Of a DNA stretch of 64,000 bases, positions 1-10,270 are shown piece after piece. Made by a program: the position numbers and the translations under genes. The notes beneath the pieces are model-generated. The model saw only the letters and a list, made by a program, of their open reading frames with translations. It was not told the DNA's origin and did no database searches. Each line of letters opens with the position of its first letter. Within the stretch, counting starts at the first letter, position 1. Source of the stretch: Pseudomonas sp. P8_229 (GTDB lineage: Bacteria > Pseudomonadota > Gammaproteobacteria > Pseudomonadales > Pseudomonadaceae); assembly GCF_034008635.1 (NCBI RefSeq), contig NZ_CP125378.1, positions 1,726,001 through 1,790,000 of the forward strand, written 5' to 3'.

Positions 1-150
1 CTGCTGCAAGTATCCCAGCCCCAACTGCACGTAGGCAGCCCGCGCTTCATCGCGGCCCTTGCTGGTCTTCATCGGGTTGTAGTCACCCGACAGGACACAA
101 CCAGCACACAGGCTGGCCATCAGCAACAGCAGCGCAAAGCGCAGGGACAT
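1..150 (-). CDS. PilW/PilF-type pilus lipoprotein, N-terminal fragment
   Basis: Only the first 50 codons are in the window; the gene runs off the left edge. The start ATG is the complement of 148-150. The product begins with a lipoprotein signal peptide: a hydrophobic stretch followed by the lipobox LCAGC, predicting cleavage before Cys18 and outer-membrane anchoring. The following residues (DEARAAYVQLGLGYLQQ) look like the first TPR helix of the type IV pilus stability protein PilF/PilW. It lies just downstream of rlmN on the same strand, an arrangement common in Pseudomonas. The identity rests on a short N-terminus plus context, so it is moderate. Confidence 0.6.
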   Translation of the reverse strand, partial: MSLRFALLLLMASLCAGCVLSGDYNPMKTSKGRDEARAAYVQLGLGYLQQ

Positions 151-162
151 AGAGATCCTCTC

Positions 163-1311
163 TTAGTTAGTGTTCGCGGCGTTCTGTGCCAGATCGCTGT
201 CGGCGCTCAACTCGCGCACGGCGATGTAACGTTCGCTGCGACGGGTGCGATCCAGCACCTGCCCTACCAATTGACCGCATGCAGCGTCGATGTCTTCACC
301 ACGGGTGGTGCGGACAGTGACGTTGAAACCGGCCTGATGCAACTGATCCTGGAACCGACGAATGGCGTTGTTGCTCGGCCGCTCGTACCCGGAATGCGGG
401 AACGGGTTGAACGGAATCAGGTTGATCTTGCACGGAATGTTCTTCAGCAGCTCGATCATCTCAACGGCGTGTTCAACCTTGTCGTTGATGTCCTTGAGCA
501 AGGTGTACTCGATGGTCAGCACACGTTTCTCGCCAAGAGCGGACATGTAGCGCTGGCACGACTCGAGCAGCATCTTAAGCGGATATTTCTTGTTGATCGG
601 CACCAATTGGTTACGCAATGCGTCATTCGGTGCGTGCAGGGACAACGCCAGGGACACGTCGATGTGCTTGGCCAGCTCATCGATCATCGGCACCACGCCC
701 GAGGTGGACAGGGTCACGCGGCGCTTGGAGATCCCGTAGCCGAGGTCATCCATCATCAGGTGCATGGCGGCGACGACGTTGTCGAAGTTCAGCAGCGGCT
801 CACCCATGCCCATCATCACCACGTTGGTGATGGCACGGTCGACGGTTGCCGGGACGCTGCCGAAAGATTTGTTGGCAATCCACACCTGACCGATGACTTC
901 GGCGGCGGTGAGGTTGCTATTGAAGCCTTGCTTGCCGGTGGAGCAGAAACTGCAATCCAGGGCACAGCCTGCCTGGGACGAAACGCACAGAGTGCCGCGT
1001 TTGCCCTGGGGAATGTACACGGTCTCGACGCAGCTGCCGGACGCCACACGCACCACCCACTTACGGGTGCCGTCGGTGGAGATGTCCTCGCTGACCACTT
1101 CCGGACCACGGACCTCAGCAATAACCTTGAGCTTGTCGCGCAAGGCCTTGCTGACGTTCGTCATGGCGTCGAAATCATCGACACCAAAGTGGTGAATCCA
1201 TTTCATTACCTGACCGGCACGGAAACGCTTCTCCCCGATTGAGTCGAAGAATTTTTCCATTTCCTGTTGAGTCAGACCCAGCAGGTTGGTTTTTACAGTC
1301 GATGTAGTCAT
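163..1311 (-). CDS. rlmN: 23S rRNA / tRNA adenine-C2 methyltransferase RlmN
   Basis: A 382-residue radical SAM enzyme that methylates C2 of A2503 in 23S rRNA and A37 of some tRNAs. The [4Fe-4S]-binding CxxxCxxC motif is visible as Cys116, Cys120 and Cys123 ([14 protein letters not shown]), followed by the [10 protein letters not shown] and [10 protein letters not shown] segments typical of RlmN. Length matches the family. It ends 12 bases before the pilW-like gene and starts 28 bases after ndk ends, so the three probably share a transcript. It needs Fe-S clusters, and the isc operon lies just upstream. Confidence 0.96.
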   Translation of the reverse strand: MTTSTVKTNLLGLTQQEMEKFFDSIGEKRFRAGQVMKWIHHFGVDDFDAMTNVSKALRDKLKVIAEVRGPEVVSEDISTDGTRKWVVRVASGSCVETVYIPQGKRGTLCVSSQAGCALDCSFCSTGKQGFNSNLTAAEVIGQVWIANKSFGSVPATVDRAITNVVMMGMGEPLLNFDNVVAAMHLMMDDLGYGISKRRVTLSTSGVVPMIDELAKHIDVSLALSLHAPNDALRNQLVPINKKYPLKMLLESCQRYMSALGEKRVLTIEYTLLKDINDKVEHAVEMIELLKNIPCKINLIPFNPFPHSGYERPSNNAIRRFQDQLHQAGFNVTVRTTRGEDIDAACGQLVGQVLDRTRRSERYIAVRELSADSDLAQNAANTN

Positions 1312-1339
1312 GGATTCACCTTCACTCTTAAGCCAATGC

Positions 1340-1765
1340 TTAGCGAGTGGTTACTTCAGTAGCTGCGAAGAAGTACGAGATTTCACGAGCAGCTGCGGCT
1401 TCGGAGTCCGAACCGTGAACAGCGTTGGCGTCGATGGAATCAGCGAAGTCAGCGCGGATGGTGCCGGCAGCAGCTTCTTTAGGGTTGGTAGCGCCCATCA
1501 GCTCACGGTTCAGAGCGATAGCGTTTTCGCCTTCCAGAACCTGAACAACAACAGGACCGGAGATCATGAAAGCAACCAGGTCGCCGAAGAAACCACGAGC
1601 GCTGTGCTCAGCGTAGAAGCCTTCAGCTTCGGCTTTGGACAGTTGCTTCAGTTTCGAAGCTACAACGCGCAGGCCGGCTTTTTCGAAACGAGTGGTGATT
1701 TCGCCGATGACGTTTTTTGCAACAGCGTCAGGCTTGATGATGGAGAAAGTGCGTTGAACAGCCAT
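1340..1765 (-). CDS. ndk: Nucleoside diphosphate kinase
   Basis: Transfers the gamma phosphate of ATP to nucleoside diphosphates through a phospho-histidine intermediate. The 141-residue protein starts [15 protein letters not shown] and carries the catalytic His117 in the motif NAVHGSDS, exactly the family pattern and length. It is cytoplasmic. It lies between iscX and rlmN on the same strand, separated from iscX by a terminator-like hairpin at 1794-1826, so it probably has its own promoter. Confidence 0.97.
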   Translation of the reverse strand: MAVQRTFSIIKPDAVAKNVIGEITTRFEKAGLRVVASKLKQLSKAEAEGFYAEHSARGFFGDLVAFMISGPVVVQVLEGENAIALNRELMGATNPKEAAAGTIRADFADSIDANAVHGSDSEAAAAREISYFFAATEVTTR

Positions 1766-1793
1766 GGTGTAACTCCAGAAACGGTAATTTGCG

Positions 1794-1826
1794 AAAAATT
1801 AAACCCGCGAATTATACGCGGGTTCT
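1794..1826 (-). terminator. Rho-independent terminator after iscX
   Basis: Read on the minus strand, ACCCGCG and CGCGGGT form a 7-bp stem around ATATAAT-like loop bases, followed by a T-rich run. It sits immediately downstream of iscX and upstream of ndk, so it would end the isc operon transcript. Confidence 0.7.
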
Positions 1827-1853
1827 TGGGTATTGCCTAACCTGCGAGGACGA

Positions 1854-2054
1854 TCAGTCCAATTCATCATTCCAGAGCTGCTGAACCGCTTCCAACACCT
1901 TCTCGCCGACCCGGCCAGAGTTAGCGTCGAAGTCAGGCAGCTCTTTGATCCACTGCTGCAACTCGACGAAATTGACAGAATACGGATCTACACCCGGCTT
2001 GGCCTCGGCCAATTCTTCTGCAATACGTTGAACATCATTCCAACCGTAGCTCAT
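1854..2054 (-). CDS. iscX: Fe-S cluster assembly protein IscX
   Basis: A 66-residue acidic protein, the last gene of the isc operon. IscX binds iron and the desulfurase IscS and tunes cluster assembly. The sequence MSYGWNDVQRIAEELAEAKPGVDP and the RFVELQ-like segment NFVELQQWIKELPDF are typical of the family and the length is exact. It follows fdx by 14 bases. Confidence 0.93.
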   Translation of the reverse strand: MSYGWNDVQRIAEELAEAKPGVDPYSVNFVELQQWIKELPDFDANSGRVGEKVLEAVQQLWNDELD

Positions 2055-2068
2055 GACAGTCTTACCAG

Positions 2069-2410
2069 TCAGTGCGGCGCTTCTGCCGCATGGTTAAGCG
2101 AATATTTCGGAATTTCGACGGTGATGTCTTCTTCACCAACGATAGCCTGACAGGCCAGACGCGATTGCGCTTCCAGGCCCCAGGCACGATCGAGGAAGTC
2201 TTCTTCCAGCTCGTCAGCCTCTTCCAGCGAGTCGAAACCCTCGCGAATGATGCAGTGGCAAGTGGTGCAGGCGCAAACGCCGCCACAGGCACTTTCCATC
2301 TCGATGTGGTGTTCGTGAGCCAGATCGAGAATCGAGGTGCCGGGTGCAGCCTCGACCACCATGCCTTCAGGGCAGAACTTCTCGTGAGGCAGAAAAATAA
2401 CCTGCGGCAT
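2069..2410 (-). CDS. fdx: ISC-type 2Fe-2S ferredoxin
   Basis: An adrenodoxin-type ferredoxin supplying electrons to Fe-S cluster assembly. Counting from the ATG at 2410 (113 residues), the cluster ligands are Cys42, Cys48, Cys51 and Cys87, the same spacing as E. coli Fdx. An in-frame TTG one codon upstream is less likely as start because the ATG overlaps the hscA stop codon (TGATG), showing translational coupling. Confidence 0.95.
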   Translation of the reverse strand: MPQVIFLPHEKFCPEGMVVEAAPGTSILDLAHEHHIEMESACGGVCACTTCHCIIREGFDSLEEADELEEDFLDRAWGLEAQSRLACQAIVGEEDITVEIPKYSLNHAAEAPH

Positions 2411-4275
2411 CAAATATCCTCGATTTCATTCAGATTGCGCCCCGACAGAGCGGCTTTCACCGTCAGATCCATGCGGCGGGCAGCAAAAGCGTCGGTCACT
2501 TGCGACAGACGCTTGGTCTGCTGCTCGATGGCATAACCATCGGTGCCTTTCATCAGTTCGGCCAGTTCCTGCAGCTGCAAGTCGATGACCATGCGCTCTT
2601 CGGCGTCGAGCAAACGCTCGCCATCCGCCTCCAGAGCGCCCTGTACCGCTTCGATCAGGCGCTGGGCATCGACTTGCTGCTCACGCAGAACCCGAGCGAC
2701 CTTGTCGTCATTGGCGTGCTGGAACGAATCCTTGAGCATCTTGGCGATTTCGCCGTCGGTCAGACCGTAGGACGGCTTGACCTGAATGCTCGCCTCAACG
2801 CCCGAACCCAGTTCACGGGCAGATACGCTGAGCAGACCGTCGGCATCGACCTGGAAGGTCACGCGAATCTTCGCAGCGCCAGCCACCATCGCCGGAATGC
2901 CGCGCAGCTCGAAACGCGCCAGAGAGCGGCAGTCGCTGATCAGCTCGCGCTCGCCCTGCAGCACGTGGATCGCCATGGCCGACTGGCCGTCTTTATACGT
3001 AGTGAAATCTTGTGCGCGAGCGACGGGGATAGTGGTGTTGCGCGGAATCACCTTCTCCATCAGGCCGCCCATGGTTTCCAGCCCCAGGGACAGCGGAATC
3101 ACGTCGAGCAGCAGCAGTTCGCCGCCATCGCGCTTGTTGCCAGCCAGCGTATCAGCCTGGATCGCGGCCCCGATGGCCACCACTTGATCCGGGTCGATTT
3201 CAGTCAACGGCTGACGACCGAAGGCTTCGGCAACGGCTTCGCGAACACGTGGAACGCGGGTCGAACCACCCACCATGACCACAGCGTGCACGTCCTCCAG
3301 TTCGATACCGGAATCACGTACCGCACGGCGACAGGCTTTCAGGCTGCGCGCAACCATCGGCTCGATCAGCGCATCGAAAGCTTCGCGAGTCAGCGGCGCT
3401 TTCCAGTCACCGTAGGCGACTTCGACGCTGGCCGCATCGGTCAGGGCTTCTTTGGCTGCGCAAGCGGTTTGCAGCAGATTGCGTTGTGCGCCCGGGTCGA
3501 GATCGGCAGACAGGCCCGCGCTCTCGATGATCCAGCCAGCAATCACGTGATCAAAGTCGTCGCCGCCCAGCGCACTGTCGCCGCCAGTTGCCAGCACTTC
3601 GAAAACACCGCCGGTCAGACGCAGAATCGAAATATCGAAAGTACCGCCGCCCAGGTCATAAATCGCGACCAGACCCTCGGCATGCTGATCCAGACCATAC
3701 GCCACGGCGGCTGCGGTCGGCTCGTTGAGCAGACGCAGCACGTTCAGACCGGCGAGCTTGGCCGCGTCTTTGGTGGCTTGGCGCTGAGCATCGTCGAAAT
3801 ACGCCGGAACGGTGATCACCGCGCCGACCAACTCGCCGCCCAACGTCGCTTCAGCACGCTGACGCAACACCTTGAGGATATCGGCGGAGACTTCGACCGG
3901 GCTTTTCGGGCCTTGCACGGTGTCGATGAACGGCATGTGCGATTCGCCGCCGACAAAGCGGTACGGCAGTTGCTCGCCCAATTGCTTGACGTCGGACAGA
4001 CCACGCCCCATCAGGCGCTTGACCGACAGCACAGTGTTCAAGGGATCGGAAGATGCGGCCAGTTTGGCCGACTCGCCAACCTCGACGCGATCGGCGTGAT
4101 AACGCACGGCGGACGGCAGGATGACCTGCCCGTCAGCGTCGGCCAGCGGCTCGGAAAGACCACTGCGCAACGCAGCGACCAGCGAATTGGTAGTGCCCAA
4201 GTCGATCCCCACAGCCAGACGACGCTGGTGCGGTTGAGGACTTTGGCCGGGTTCGGCGATCTGCAGTAGGGCCAT
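2410..4275 (-). CDS. hscA: Hsp70-type chaperone HscA
   Basis: A 621-residue specialised Hsp70 that, with HscB, helps release Fe-S clusters from IscU by binding its LPPVK motif. The ATPase domain begins with [14 protein letters not shown] (about residue 22) and contains [12 protein letters not shown] and [15 protein letters not shown]; the substrate-binding domain follows from about residue 390. Length matches HscA and is shorter than DnaK. It sits between hscB and fdx, with a 51-base gap to hscB and a one-base overlap with fdx. Confidence 0.97.
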   Translation of the reverse strand: MALLQIAEPGQSPQPHQRRLAVGIDLGTTNSLVAALRSGLSEPLADADGQVILPSAVRYHADRVEVGESAKLAASSDPLNTVLSVKRLMGRGLSDVKQLGEQLPYRFVGGESHMPFIDTVQGPKSPVEVSADILKVLRQRAEATLGGELVGAVITVPAYFDDAQRQATKDAAKLAGLNVLRLLNEPTAAAVAYGLDQHAEGLVAIYDLGGGTFDISILRLTGGVFEVLATGGDSALGGDDFDHVIAGWIIESAGLSADLDPGAQRNLLQTACAAKEALTDAASVEVAYGDWKAPLTREAFDALIEPMVARSLKACRRAVRDSGIELEDVHAVVMVGGSTRVPRVREAVAEAFGRQPLTEIDPDQVVAIGAAIQADTLAGNKRDGGELLLLDVIPLSLGLETMGGLMEKVIPRNTTIPVARAQDFTTYKDGQSAMAIHVLQGERELISDCRSLARFELRGIPAMVAGAAKIRVTFQVDADGLLSVSARELGSGVEASIQVKPSYGLTDGEIAKMLKDSFQHANDDKVARVLREQQVDAQRLIEAVQGALEADGERLLDAEERMVIDLQLQELAELMKGTDGYAIEQQTKRLSQVTDAFAARRMDLTVKAALSGRNLNEIEDI

Positions 4276-4326
4276 CGTGATCAGGACTTATCTGTATATC
4301 AGGCGTGCGACCGGAGCGGCACTGGG

Positions 4327-4848
4327 TTAATCGTCGAGGCGCTCTTCTAACTGGCGCACTTCGTAGGTGAGCTTGTCGAGGAACTGCATGCGCCGCATCA
4401 GGCGTTCAGCCTGTTCGCGTTGCGCCGCATCATCCCAACAGGCTGCGAAGCTTTCGTTCAATTGTTCCTGAGCGACTTTCAAGCGACGCTTGAACACCGC
4501 GACACCGTCGAGATCGGCGCTGTCCTGGAGGTCTTCGAGTTCTTCGCGCCATTGCATCTGCTGCAGAAGAAACTCGGGGTCATGGACCGTGACTTCCATC
4601 GGCACTTCATGCCCGCTGACGGTCAGCAGGTAGCGTGCACGCTGGGCCGGACTCTTGAGCGTCTGGTAGGCATCGTTGAGCCGTGCAGACTGCTCGAGTG
4701 CCGCCCGTTGCTCACGCTCGGAAGCGTCGGCAAAGCGGTCAGGATGAACACCGCGCGCCAACTCACGGTAGCGCGTGGCCAACTGCTCGAGATCCAGACG
4801 GAAGCTCGGTTGCAGCTCGAATAAAGCGAAATGACAAGGAATACCCAC
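4327..4848 (-). CDS. hscB: J-domain co-chaperone HscB
   Basis: The co-chaperone that delivers IscU to HscA. I place the start at a GTG (complement of 4846-4848), giving 173 residues that begin [16 protein letters not shown], which matches HscB length and N-terminus; a longer reading from 4887 would overlap iscA. The J-domain HPD motif is visible (GVHPDRF), and the C-terminal helical IscU-binding domain follows. The gap to iscA is 8 bases. Confidence 0.93.
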   Translation of the reverse strand: MGIPCHFALFELQPSFRLDLEQLATRYRELARGVHPDRFADASEREQRAALEQSARLNDAYQTLKSPAQRARYLLTVSGHEVPMEVTVHDPEFLLQQMQWREELEDLQDSADLDGVAVFKRRLKVAQEQLNESFAACWDDAAQREQAERLMRRMQFLDKLTYEVRQLEERLDD

Positions 4849-4856
4849 GACAAGCC

Positions 4857-5180
4857 TCAGATGTTGAAGCTTTCGCCGCAGCCACACTCACCGCGTACGT
4901 TGGGGTTGTTGAACTTGAAGCCTTCGTTCAACCCTTCCTTGACGAAATCGAGCTCGGTGCCGTCCAGGTAGGCCAGGCTTTTCGGGTCGATGATCACTTT
5001 CTCGCCGTGACTTTCGAACACCTGATCCTCTGCAACCACCTCGTCGACAAACTCCAGCACGTAGGCAAGGCCGGAACAGCCCGTGGTGCGAACACCCAGA
5101 CGAATCCCTTCACCTTTGCCGCGCCCGTCGAGGGAGCGTCGCACGTGCCGAGCAGCCGCTTCTGTCATGCTGATAGCCAT
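4857..5180 (-). CDS. iscA: A-type Fe-S carrier IscA
   Basis: A 107-residue A-type carrier that accepts clusters from IscU and passes them to apo-proteins. The three conserved ligands are present at the family positions: Cys35 (TTGCSGLAY) and Cys99/Cys101 (GECGCGESF). It lies between iscU and hscB in the operon, 28 bases after the iscU stop. Confidence 0.96.
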   Translation of the reverse strand: MAISMTEAAARHVRRSLDGRGKGEGIRLGVRTTGCSGLAYVLEFVDEVVAEDQVFESHGEKVIIDPKSLAYLDGTELDFVKEGLNEGFKFNNPNVRGECGCGESFNI

Positions 5181-5208
5181 CGTTGACTCCTTACTCGTCG
5201 CGCAATGC

Positions 5209-5595
5209 TTAGATCAAGCCTTTCTTCTGCTTGTAGTCGCGAACGGCCGCCTTGATGGCGTCTTCAGCGAGTACCGAGCAGTGAATTTTCACTGGCGGCA
5301 GGGCCAGTTCTTCGGCCAGCTGAGTGTTCTTGATGGTCTCTGCTTCGTCCAGAGTCTTGCCCTTCATCCACTCGGTGGCCAGGGAGCTGGAAGCGATTGC
5401 CGAACCGCAGCCGTAGGTCTTGAACTTGGCGTCTTCGATAACACCCTGATCGTTGACCTTGATCTGCAGACGCATCACGTCGCCGCACGCCGGAGCGCCG
5501 ACCATGCCGGTGCCGACATCCGGATCTTCCGCGTCCATCTTGCCGACGTTACGCGGGTTTTCGTAGTGGTCGATGACCTTTTCGCTGTAAGCCAT
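5209..5595 (-). CDS. iscU: Fe-S cluster scaffold IscU
   Basis: The scaffold on which [2Fe-2S] clusters are built. The ligand cysteines Cys37 (GAPACGD), Cys63 ([11 protein letters not shown]) and Cys106 ([11 protein letters not shown]) are all present, as is the HscA recognition motif LPPVK at residues 99-103. At 128 residues it is the standard length. It follows iscS after 84 bases. Confidence 0.98.
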   Translation of the reverse strand: MAYSEKVIDHYENPRNVGKMDAEDPDVGTGMVGAPACGDVMRLQIKVNDQGVIEDAKFKTYGCGSAIASSSLATEWMKGKTLDEAETIKNTQLAEELALPPVKIHCSVLAEDAIKAAVRDYKQKKGLI

Positions 5596-5679
5596 GGTGC
5601 TTAATCCTCACTCATCAGAGAGTCGCTCTTTAAGCCCCGGAACCGGAGGTTCGCAGGGCTGGTTCGCGGCGACTTGAAA

Positions 5680-6894
5680 TCAGTGTGCCGCCCACTCGAT
5701 TTTCGAAATGTCGACACCGTCTTTGTACATGTCCCACAGCGGCGACAGAGCGCGCAGCTTGGTAACGGCCTCGCAGACTTTCTGCGCGGCGTAGTCGATT
5801 TCTTCTTCGGTAGTGAAACGGCCGAAGGTGAAACGAATCGAGCTGTGTGCCAGTTCGTCGTTGCGGCCCAGGGCGCGCAGTACGTACGAAGGCTCCAGGG
5901 ATGCCGAGGTGCACGCCGAACCGGACGATACCGCCAGATCCTTGAGTGCCATGATCAGCGACTCACCTTCAACGTAGTTGAAGCTCAGGTTCAGGTTGTG
6001 CGGAACGCGGGCGGTCAGGCTGCCGTTGACATACAGCTCTTCGAGGTGCTCGACCTGCTTGAAGAAACGGTCGCTCAGGGCCTTGATGCGCACGTTTTCG
6101 GCAGCCATGTCTTCCTTGGCTACACGGAAAGCTTCGCCCATGCCGACGATCTGGTGGGTCGCCAGGGTGCCGGAACGCATGCCACGCTCGTGACCACCGC
6201 CGTGCATGGTCGCTTCGATGCGCACACGCGGCTTACGGCTGACGTACAGCGCGCCGATGCCTTTAGGGCCATAAGTCTTGTGGGCGGAGAACGACATCAT
6301 GTCGACTTTCAGCTTCTGCAGGTCGATCTCGACCTTACCAGTGGACTGAGCGGCGTCGACGTGGAACAGAACGCCCTTGGAGCGGAGCAGTTCACCGATC
6401 GCTGCGATGTCGTTGACGGTGCCGATTTCGTTGTTCACATGCATCACGGAGACGAGGATGGTGTCTTCGCGCAATGCAGCTTCAATCATGGCCGGGGTGA
6501 TCAGACCGTCTTCGGTCGGCTCGAGGTAAGTGACCTCGAAACCTTCACGCTCCAGTTGGCGCATGGTGTCGAGGACAGCCTTGTGCTCAATCTTGGAGGT
6601 GATCAGGTGCTTGCCCTTGGAGCCGTAGAAATGTGCCGCACCCTTGATAGCCAGGTTGTCGGATTCGGTGGCACCGGAGGTCCAGACGATTTCACGCGGA
6701 TCGGCGTTGACCAGGTCGGCCACCTGACGACGGGCGTTTTCAACGGACTCTTCAGCTTTCCAGCCGAACACGTGGGAACGGGACGCCGGGTTACCGAAGT
6801 TTCCGTCAACCAGCAGGCATTCACTCATCTTTTGCGCAACGCGCGGATCGACCGGGGTGGTCGCAGAGTAATCAAGGTAAATCGGCAATTTCAT
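5680..6894 (-). CDS. iscS: Cysteine desulfurase IscS
   Basis: A PLP enzyme that takes sulfur from cysteine for Fe-S clusters and tRNA thiolation. The 404-residue protein starts [19 protein letters not shown], has the PLP lysine in [11 protein letters not shown] and the active-site loop cysteine in [15 protein letters not shown]. Length and motifs are those of group I desulfurases. It is the second gene of the isc operon, 47 bases after iscR. Confidence 0.98.
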   Translation of the reverse strand: MKLPIYLDYSATTPVDPRVAQKMSECLLVDGNFGNPASRSHVFGWKAEESVENARRQVADLVNADPREIVWTSGATESDNLAIKGAAHFYGSKGKHLITSKIEHKAVLDTMRQLEREGFEVTYLEPTEDGLITPAMIEAALREDTILVSVMHVNNEIGTVNDIAAIGELLRSKGVLFHVDAAQSTGKVEIDLQKLKVDMMSFSAHKTYGPKGIGALYVSRKPRVRIEATMHGGGHERGMRSGTLATHQIVGMGEAFRVAKEDMAAENVRIKALSDRFFKQVEHLEELYVNGSLTARVPHNLNLSFNYVEGESLIMALKDLAVSSGSACTSASLEPSYVLRALGRNDELAHSSIRFTFGRFTTEEEIDYAAQKVCEAVTKLRALSPLWDMYKDGVDISKIEWAAH

Positions 6895-6941
6895 GGACTA
6901 TCTCCTAAATCAGGGCTGGCGTTCCGCTAGCTCTTCGGCTG

Positions 6942-7433
6942 TCATTCGACGGCGGACGCTTCAATCTTGTCCAGGCGTGGCGCCTTGCTGTTGCAACGGC
7001 GCTGGTCCTGACGCTGGGCTACTTCTTGCACCTCACGGCGAGTCACAAGGTCAGCCAAGCTGATACCACTTAGAAATTCGTGAATCTGCAGGCTCAGGTC
7101 GCACCACAAGTGGTGAGTCAGGCAGGTATCACCGGAATGGCAATCGCCCTGGCCCTGGCATTTGGTCGCATCGACCGATTCGTTGACCGCATCGATCACC
7201 TGAGCCACCTGGATGCCCTGCATGTCGCGCGACAGCTGGTATCCACCACCTGGACCGCGAACACTGGAAACCAGATTACTGCGGCGCAGCTTGGCGAAAA
7301 GCTGTTCGAGATAGGACAGGGAGATGCCTTGGCGCTCGGAGATATCGGCCAGGGACACCGGCCCGTGCTGCGCGTGCAACGCCAGGTCAAGCATGGCGGT
7401 CACGGCGTATCGGCCTTTTGTAGTCAGTCGCAT
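6942..7433 (-). CDS. iscR: Iron-sulfur sensing regulator IscR
   Basis: An Rrf2-family repressor that binds a [2Fe-2S] cluster and represses its own operon when clusters are plentiful. Counting from the ATG at 7433 (163 residues, [15 protein letters not shown]), the ligands Cys92, Cys98, Cys104 and His107 fall at the same numbers as in E. coli IscR. A TTG two codons upstream is an unlikely start. The operator at 7474-7498 supports autoregulation. Confidence 0.97.
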   Translation of the reverse strand: MRLTTKGRYAVTAMLDLALHAQHGPVSLADISERQGISLSYLEQLFAKLRRSNLVSSVRGPGGGYQLSRDMQGIQVAQVIDAVNESVDATKCQGQGDCHSGDTCLTHHLWCDLSLQIHEFLSGISLADLVTRREVQEVAQRQDQRRCNSKAPRLDKIEASAVE

Positions 7434-7465
7434 GGACAATTACCACGGAGTTCGGAATGGGCGGG

Positions 7466-7494
7466 AGTATGCAATTCCCGAGCATTTAAGTCAA
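7466..7494 (-). promoter_or_regulatory. iscR promoter, sigma-70 type
   Basis: On the minus strand TTGACT (7489-7494) and CATACT (7466-7471) are separated by 17 bases, a good -35/-10 pair. The IscR box overlaps the -35 and spacer. Confidence 0.7.
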
Positions 7495-7498
7495 CTAT
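7474..7498 (-). promoter_or_regulatory. Type 1 IscR operator
   Basis: The 25-bp minus-strand sequence starts ATAGTTGACT, a perfect match to the left half of the type 1 IscR consensus (ATAsyyGACT), and ends CTCGGGAAT, a weaker match to the right half. It covers the promoter of iscR, as expected for holo-IscR repression. Confidence 0.65.
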
Positions 7499-7592
7499 AA
7501 GACCTAGTGCTTTAGTCGGGTTTACCCGCAAAAGAGCGCGCGCATCATAGCAAAGGCTGGCGGCATGCAGCCAGCGGTACCGCGTTATCGTT

Positions 7593-7660
7593 CTTCGCGA
7601 GCAAGCTCGCTCCCACAAGGGCAATATATTCCAATGTAGGAGCGAGCTCGCTCGCGAAGG
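7593..7660. repeat. REP pair (inverted)
   Basis: Two REP units in opposite orientation: TTCGCGAGCAAGCTCGCTCC at about 7594 and its inverted partner AGGAGCGAGCTCGCTCGCGA at about 7639, with a short A/T-rich spacer. It lies between cysE and iscR, and could act as a terminator for neither or both. Confidence 0.85.
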
Positions 7661-7672
7661 CCGCGCTGCGGT

Positions 7673-8452
7673 TCAGCTGGCCTGACTCTGATCTTTGCCT
7701 TTGACGCAGGCAAAGTCTTCTTCACGCAGCTCAGGCAGATCTTTCGCACAATAATTACTGCCCAGATCCTTCAGTGCGCCGCACATCCCCTCCAGCCGCC
7801 CGTCCACCGCTTGCAGGTGATCGAGCAACTGACCAATGGCGCGCGCCACCGGGTCAGGCATGTCTTCGCTGACGCCATAGGCATCGAAACCGATCTTCTC
7901 GGCCATTGCCTTGCGCTTGGCGTCCTGCTCTTCATCGGACTTGACGATGATGCGCCCCGGAATCCCCACCACAGTGGCGCCCGGCGGTACTTCCTTGGTT
8001 ACCACAGCGTTGGAGCCGACTTTGGCGCCAGCCCCTACCGTGAACGGCCCCAGCACCTTGGCGCCAGCACCGACCACAACACCATCACCCAACGTCGGGT
8101 GACGCTTGCCTTTGTTCCAACTGGTGCCACCAAGGGTCACGCCCTGATAGATGGTCACGTCATCGCCAATTTCGGCGGTTTCACCAATGACGATGCCCAT
8201 GCCGTGATCGATGAAGAAGCGTCGGCCGACCTTGGCGCCCGGGTGAATCTCGATACCGGTCAACCAGCGACCGAAGTTGGACACCAGTCGCGCCAGCCAT
8301 TTCAGCTCGTTGCGCCAGAGCATCCCGGCCAGCCGGTGAATCCAGATCGCATGCATGCCGGGGTAGCAAGTCAGAACTTCAAAAGCGTTACGCGCCGCCG
8401 GGTCTCGATGGAATACGCTCTGGATATCTTCACGCAAACGCTCAAACATCAT
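7673..8452 (-). CDS. cysE: Serine O-acetyltransferase
   Basis: Makes O-acetylserine from serine and acetyl-CoA, the committed step of cysteine synthesis. The 259-residue protein has an N-terminal helical part and a left-handed beta-helix of hexapeptide repeats ([29 protein letters not shown] broken at about residues 105-135) with the catalytic [12 protein letters not shown] segment. It abuts trmJ with no gap. The position next to isc makes sense since cysteine feeds IscS. Confidence 0.95.
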   Translation of the reverse strand: MMFERLREDIQSVFHRDPAARNAFEVLTCYPGMHAIWIHRLAGMLWRNELKWLARLVSNFGRWLTGIEIHPGAKVGRRFFIDHGMGIVIGETAEIGDDVTIYQGVTLGGTSWNKGKRHPTLGDGVVVGAGAKVLGPFTVGAGAKVGSNAVVTKEVPPGATVVGIPGRIIVKSDEEQDAKRKAMAEKIGFDAYGVSEDMPDPVARAIGQLLDHLQAVDGRLEGMCGALKDLGSNYCAKDLPELREEDFACVKGKDQSQAS

Positions 8453-9223
8453 TCAGTCCTTCCGCTTAAGAAGCTCACCACGGGCCGCTTTCTGGGTTTC
8501 CGTGAGGATGCCACGCAAAATATTCATTTCCGCCCGGCTGACCGAGCTGCGTCCATACAACCTGCGCAGGCGCGCCATCAGGTGCCGTGGTTTTTCCGGA
8601 TCGAGAAACTCGATGGCGACCAGCGTCTGCTCCAGATGCTCATAGAAGCGCTCCAGCTCATCCATGGTCGCCAGCTCGGCACTTTTCACCGAGGCCACTT
8701 CTTCTTTCTCGATCTTGGTCGGCTGCCCCTGAGCGGCCAGCCAGGCCATGCGCACTTCATAGCTCAACACTTGCACCGCCGCCCCGAGGTTCAGCGAGCT
8801 GAACTCAGGGTCAGAGGGGATATGCACGTGAAAGTGACATCGCTGCAGCTCGTCATTGGTCAGGCCGGAGTCTTCACGACCGAACACCAAAGCGATTTCC
8901 GCACCCTGCCCCGCTTCCTCGACCACTTTGCTCCCGCACTCACGGGGATCGAGCAGAGGCCAGGGAATGCGACGGTCACGGGCGCTGGTGCCAAGCACCA
9001 GATTGCAGCCAACCAGAGCGTCCTCCAGGGTGGCGACGACCTGCGCGCTTTCAAGGATATCCCCGGCACCGGAAGCACGCGCATCGGCTTCGTGATGCGG
9101 AAACAGCCGCGGCTCGACCAGCACCAGCCGCGACAGACCCATGTTTTTCATGGCGCGCGCGGCCCCGCCGATGTTGCCGGGGTGGCTGGTATTGACCAGG
9201 ACGACACGAATGTTCTGCAGCAA
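8453..9223 (-). CDS. trmJ: tRNA Cm32/Um32 2'-O-methyltransferase TrmJ
   Basis: A SPOUT methyltransferase that 2'-O-methylates residue 32 of several tRNAs. The 256-residue product begins MLQNIRVVLVNTSHPGNIGGAARAMKNMG, the N-terminal SPOUT signature, and has the SAM-binding knot segment LVFGREDSGLTNDEL and the IPSDPEFSSLNLGAAVQVLSYE region in the C-terminal part of the domain. The position upstream of cysE is the usual one in Pseudomonas. Confidence 0.94.
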   Translation of the reverse strand: MLQNIRVVLVNTSHPGNIGGAARAMKNMGLSRLVLVEPRLFPHHEADARASGAGDILESAQVVATLEDALVGCNLVLGTSARDRRIPWPLLDPRECGSKVVEEAGQGAEIALVFGREDSGLTNDELQRCHFHVHIPSDPEFSSLNLGAAVQVLSYEVRMAWLAAQGQPTKIEKEEVASVKSAELATMDELERFYEHLEQTLVAIEFLDPEKPRHLMARLRRLYGRSSVSRAEMNILRGILTETQKAARGELLKRKD

Positions 9224-9304
9224 GGGAGGCGCTCTCGGACACAGGAAAGGGGTGCAAATCTTACAGAACAGCCTACCGTTAAGCTATGAAAGCGAACAGC
9301 AACC

Positions 9305-9332
9305 TTCACCTGAAGAAAAGTTCTGATAGAAT
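9305..9332 (+). promoter_or_regulatory. Candidate suhB promoter
   Basis: TTCACC at 9305-9310 and TAGAAT at 9327-9332 are 16 bases apart, about 35 bases before the suhB start. The -35 is poor, so this is tentative. Confidence 0.35.
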
Positions 9333-9368
9333 GCGCGGCTTTCTTTAACAACCTTAGGTGACACATCC

Positions 9369-10187
9369 ATGCAGCCCATGCTGAATATCGCGCTGCGCGC
9401 CGCCCGCAGCGCCAGTGAACTGATCTTCCGCTCCATCGAGCGCCTGGATACCATCAAGGTCGACGAAAAAGACGCCAAGGATTATGTATCCGAGGTGGAT
9501 CGCGCCGCCGAACAGAAAATCATCGATGCTCTGCGCAAGGCTTACCCGAATCACTCGATCCAGGGTGAAGAGACCGGCATGCACGTCGGTAACGGCATCG
9601 AAGGCGAAGAGTACCTGTGGATCATCGATCCCCTGGACGGCACCACCAACTTCCTGCGCGGCATCCCTCACTTTGCTGTCAGCATTGCCTGCAAATACCG
9701 TGGTCGCCTGGAACACGCAGTGGTTCTGGATCCGGTTCGCCAAGAAGAATTCACTGCCAGCCGTGGTCGCGGCGCTCAACTGAACGGTCGCCGTCTGCGC
9801 GTCAGCGGTCGCACCAGCCTCGACGGCGCCCTGCTCGGCACTGGCTTCCCGTTCCGTGACGACCAGATGGACAACCTCGACAATTACCTGGGCATGTTCC
9901 GCGCCCTGGTTGGCCAGACTGCCGGCATCCGCCGCGCCGGTTCCGCCAGCCTGGATCTGGCCTACGTGGCTGCCGGTCGTTTCGACGCATTCTGGGAATC
10001 GGGCCTGTCCGAGTGGGACATGGCTGCTGGCGCCCTGCTGATTCAAGAAGCCGGCGGGCTGGTGAGCGACTTCACCGGCGGTCACGACTTCCTTGAAAAA
10101 GGCCACATCGTTGCCGGCAACACCAAATGCTTCAAGGCAGTACTGACGGCCATCCAGCCGCACCTGCCGGCTTCGCTGAAGCGCTAA
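9369..10187 (+). CDS. suhB: Inositol-1-monophosphatase SuhB
   Basis: A magnesium-dependent, lithium-sensitive phosphatase which in E. coli also acts in rRNA antitermination complexes. The 272-residue protein carries the metal-binding motifs EETG (about residue 66), DPLDGTTNFLRGIPHF (about residue 84) and the C-terminal WDMAAGALLIQEAGG. It is divergent from trmJ with its own terminator at 10203-10232. Confidence 0.95.
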   Translation: MQPMLNIALRAARSASELIFRSIERLDTIKVDEKDAKDYVSEVDRAAEQKIIDALRKAYPNHSIQGEETGMHVGNGIEGEEYLWIIDPLDGTTNFLRGIPHFAVSIACKYRGRLEHAVVLDPVRQEEFTASRGRGAQLNGRRLRVSGRTSLDGALLGTGFPFRDDQMDNLDNYLGMFRALVGQTAGIRRAGSASLDLAYVAAGRFDAFWESGLSEWDMAAGALLIQEAGGLVSDFTGGHDFLEKGHIVAGNTKCFKAVLTAIQPHLPASLKR

Positions 10188-10202
10188 GCTTCCCGCGAAA
10201 CA

Positions 10203-10232
10203 AAAAAAGCACCCTTCGGGGTGCTTTTTTTA
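10203..10232 (+). terminator. Terminator after suhB
   Basis: AGCACCC, a short loop and GGGTGCT are followed by a run of Ts, 16 bases after the suhB stop codon. The upstream A run makes it usable in both directions. Confidence 0.85.
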
Positions 10233-10270
10233 TGCCTGAAATTCGTCACCTGCCACACCACGGGACCAAT

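Noticed and set aside
271-1242. Long plus-strand frame antisense to rlmN
   Set aside because: It is fully covered by rlmN, whose protein has clear catalytic motifs; the antisense product is rich in His, Gly and Val with no domain, as is usual opposite GC-rich genes.
2500-4269. 589-codon frame antisense to hscA
   Set aside because: Shadow of hscA. The product has no recognisable motif and a composition typical of antisense frames.
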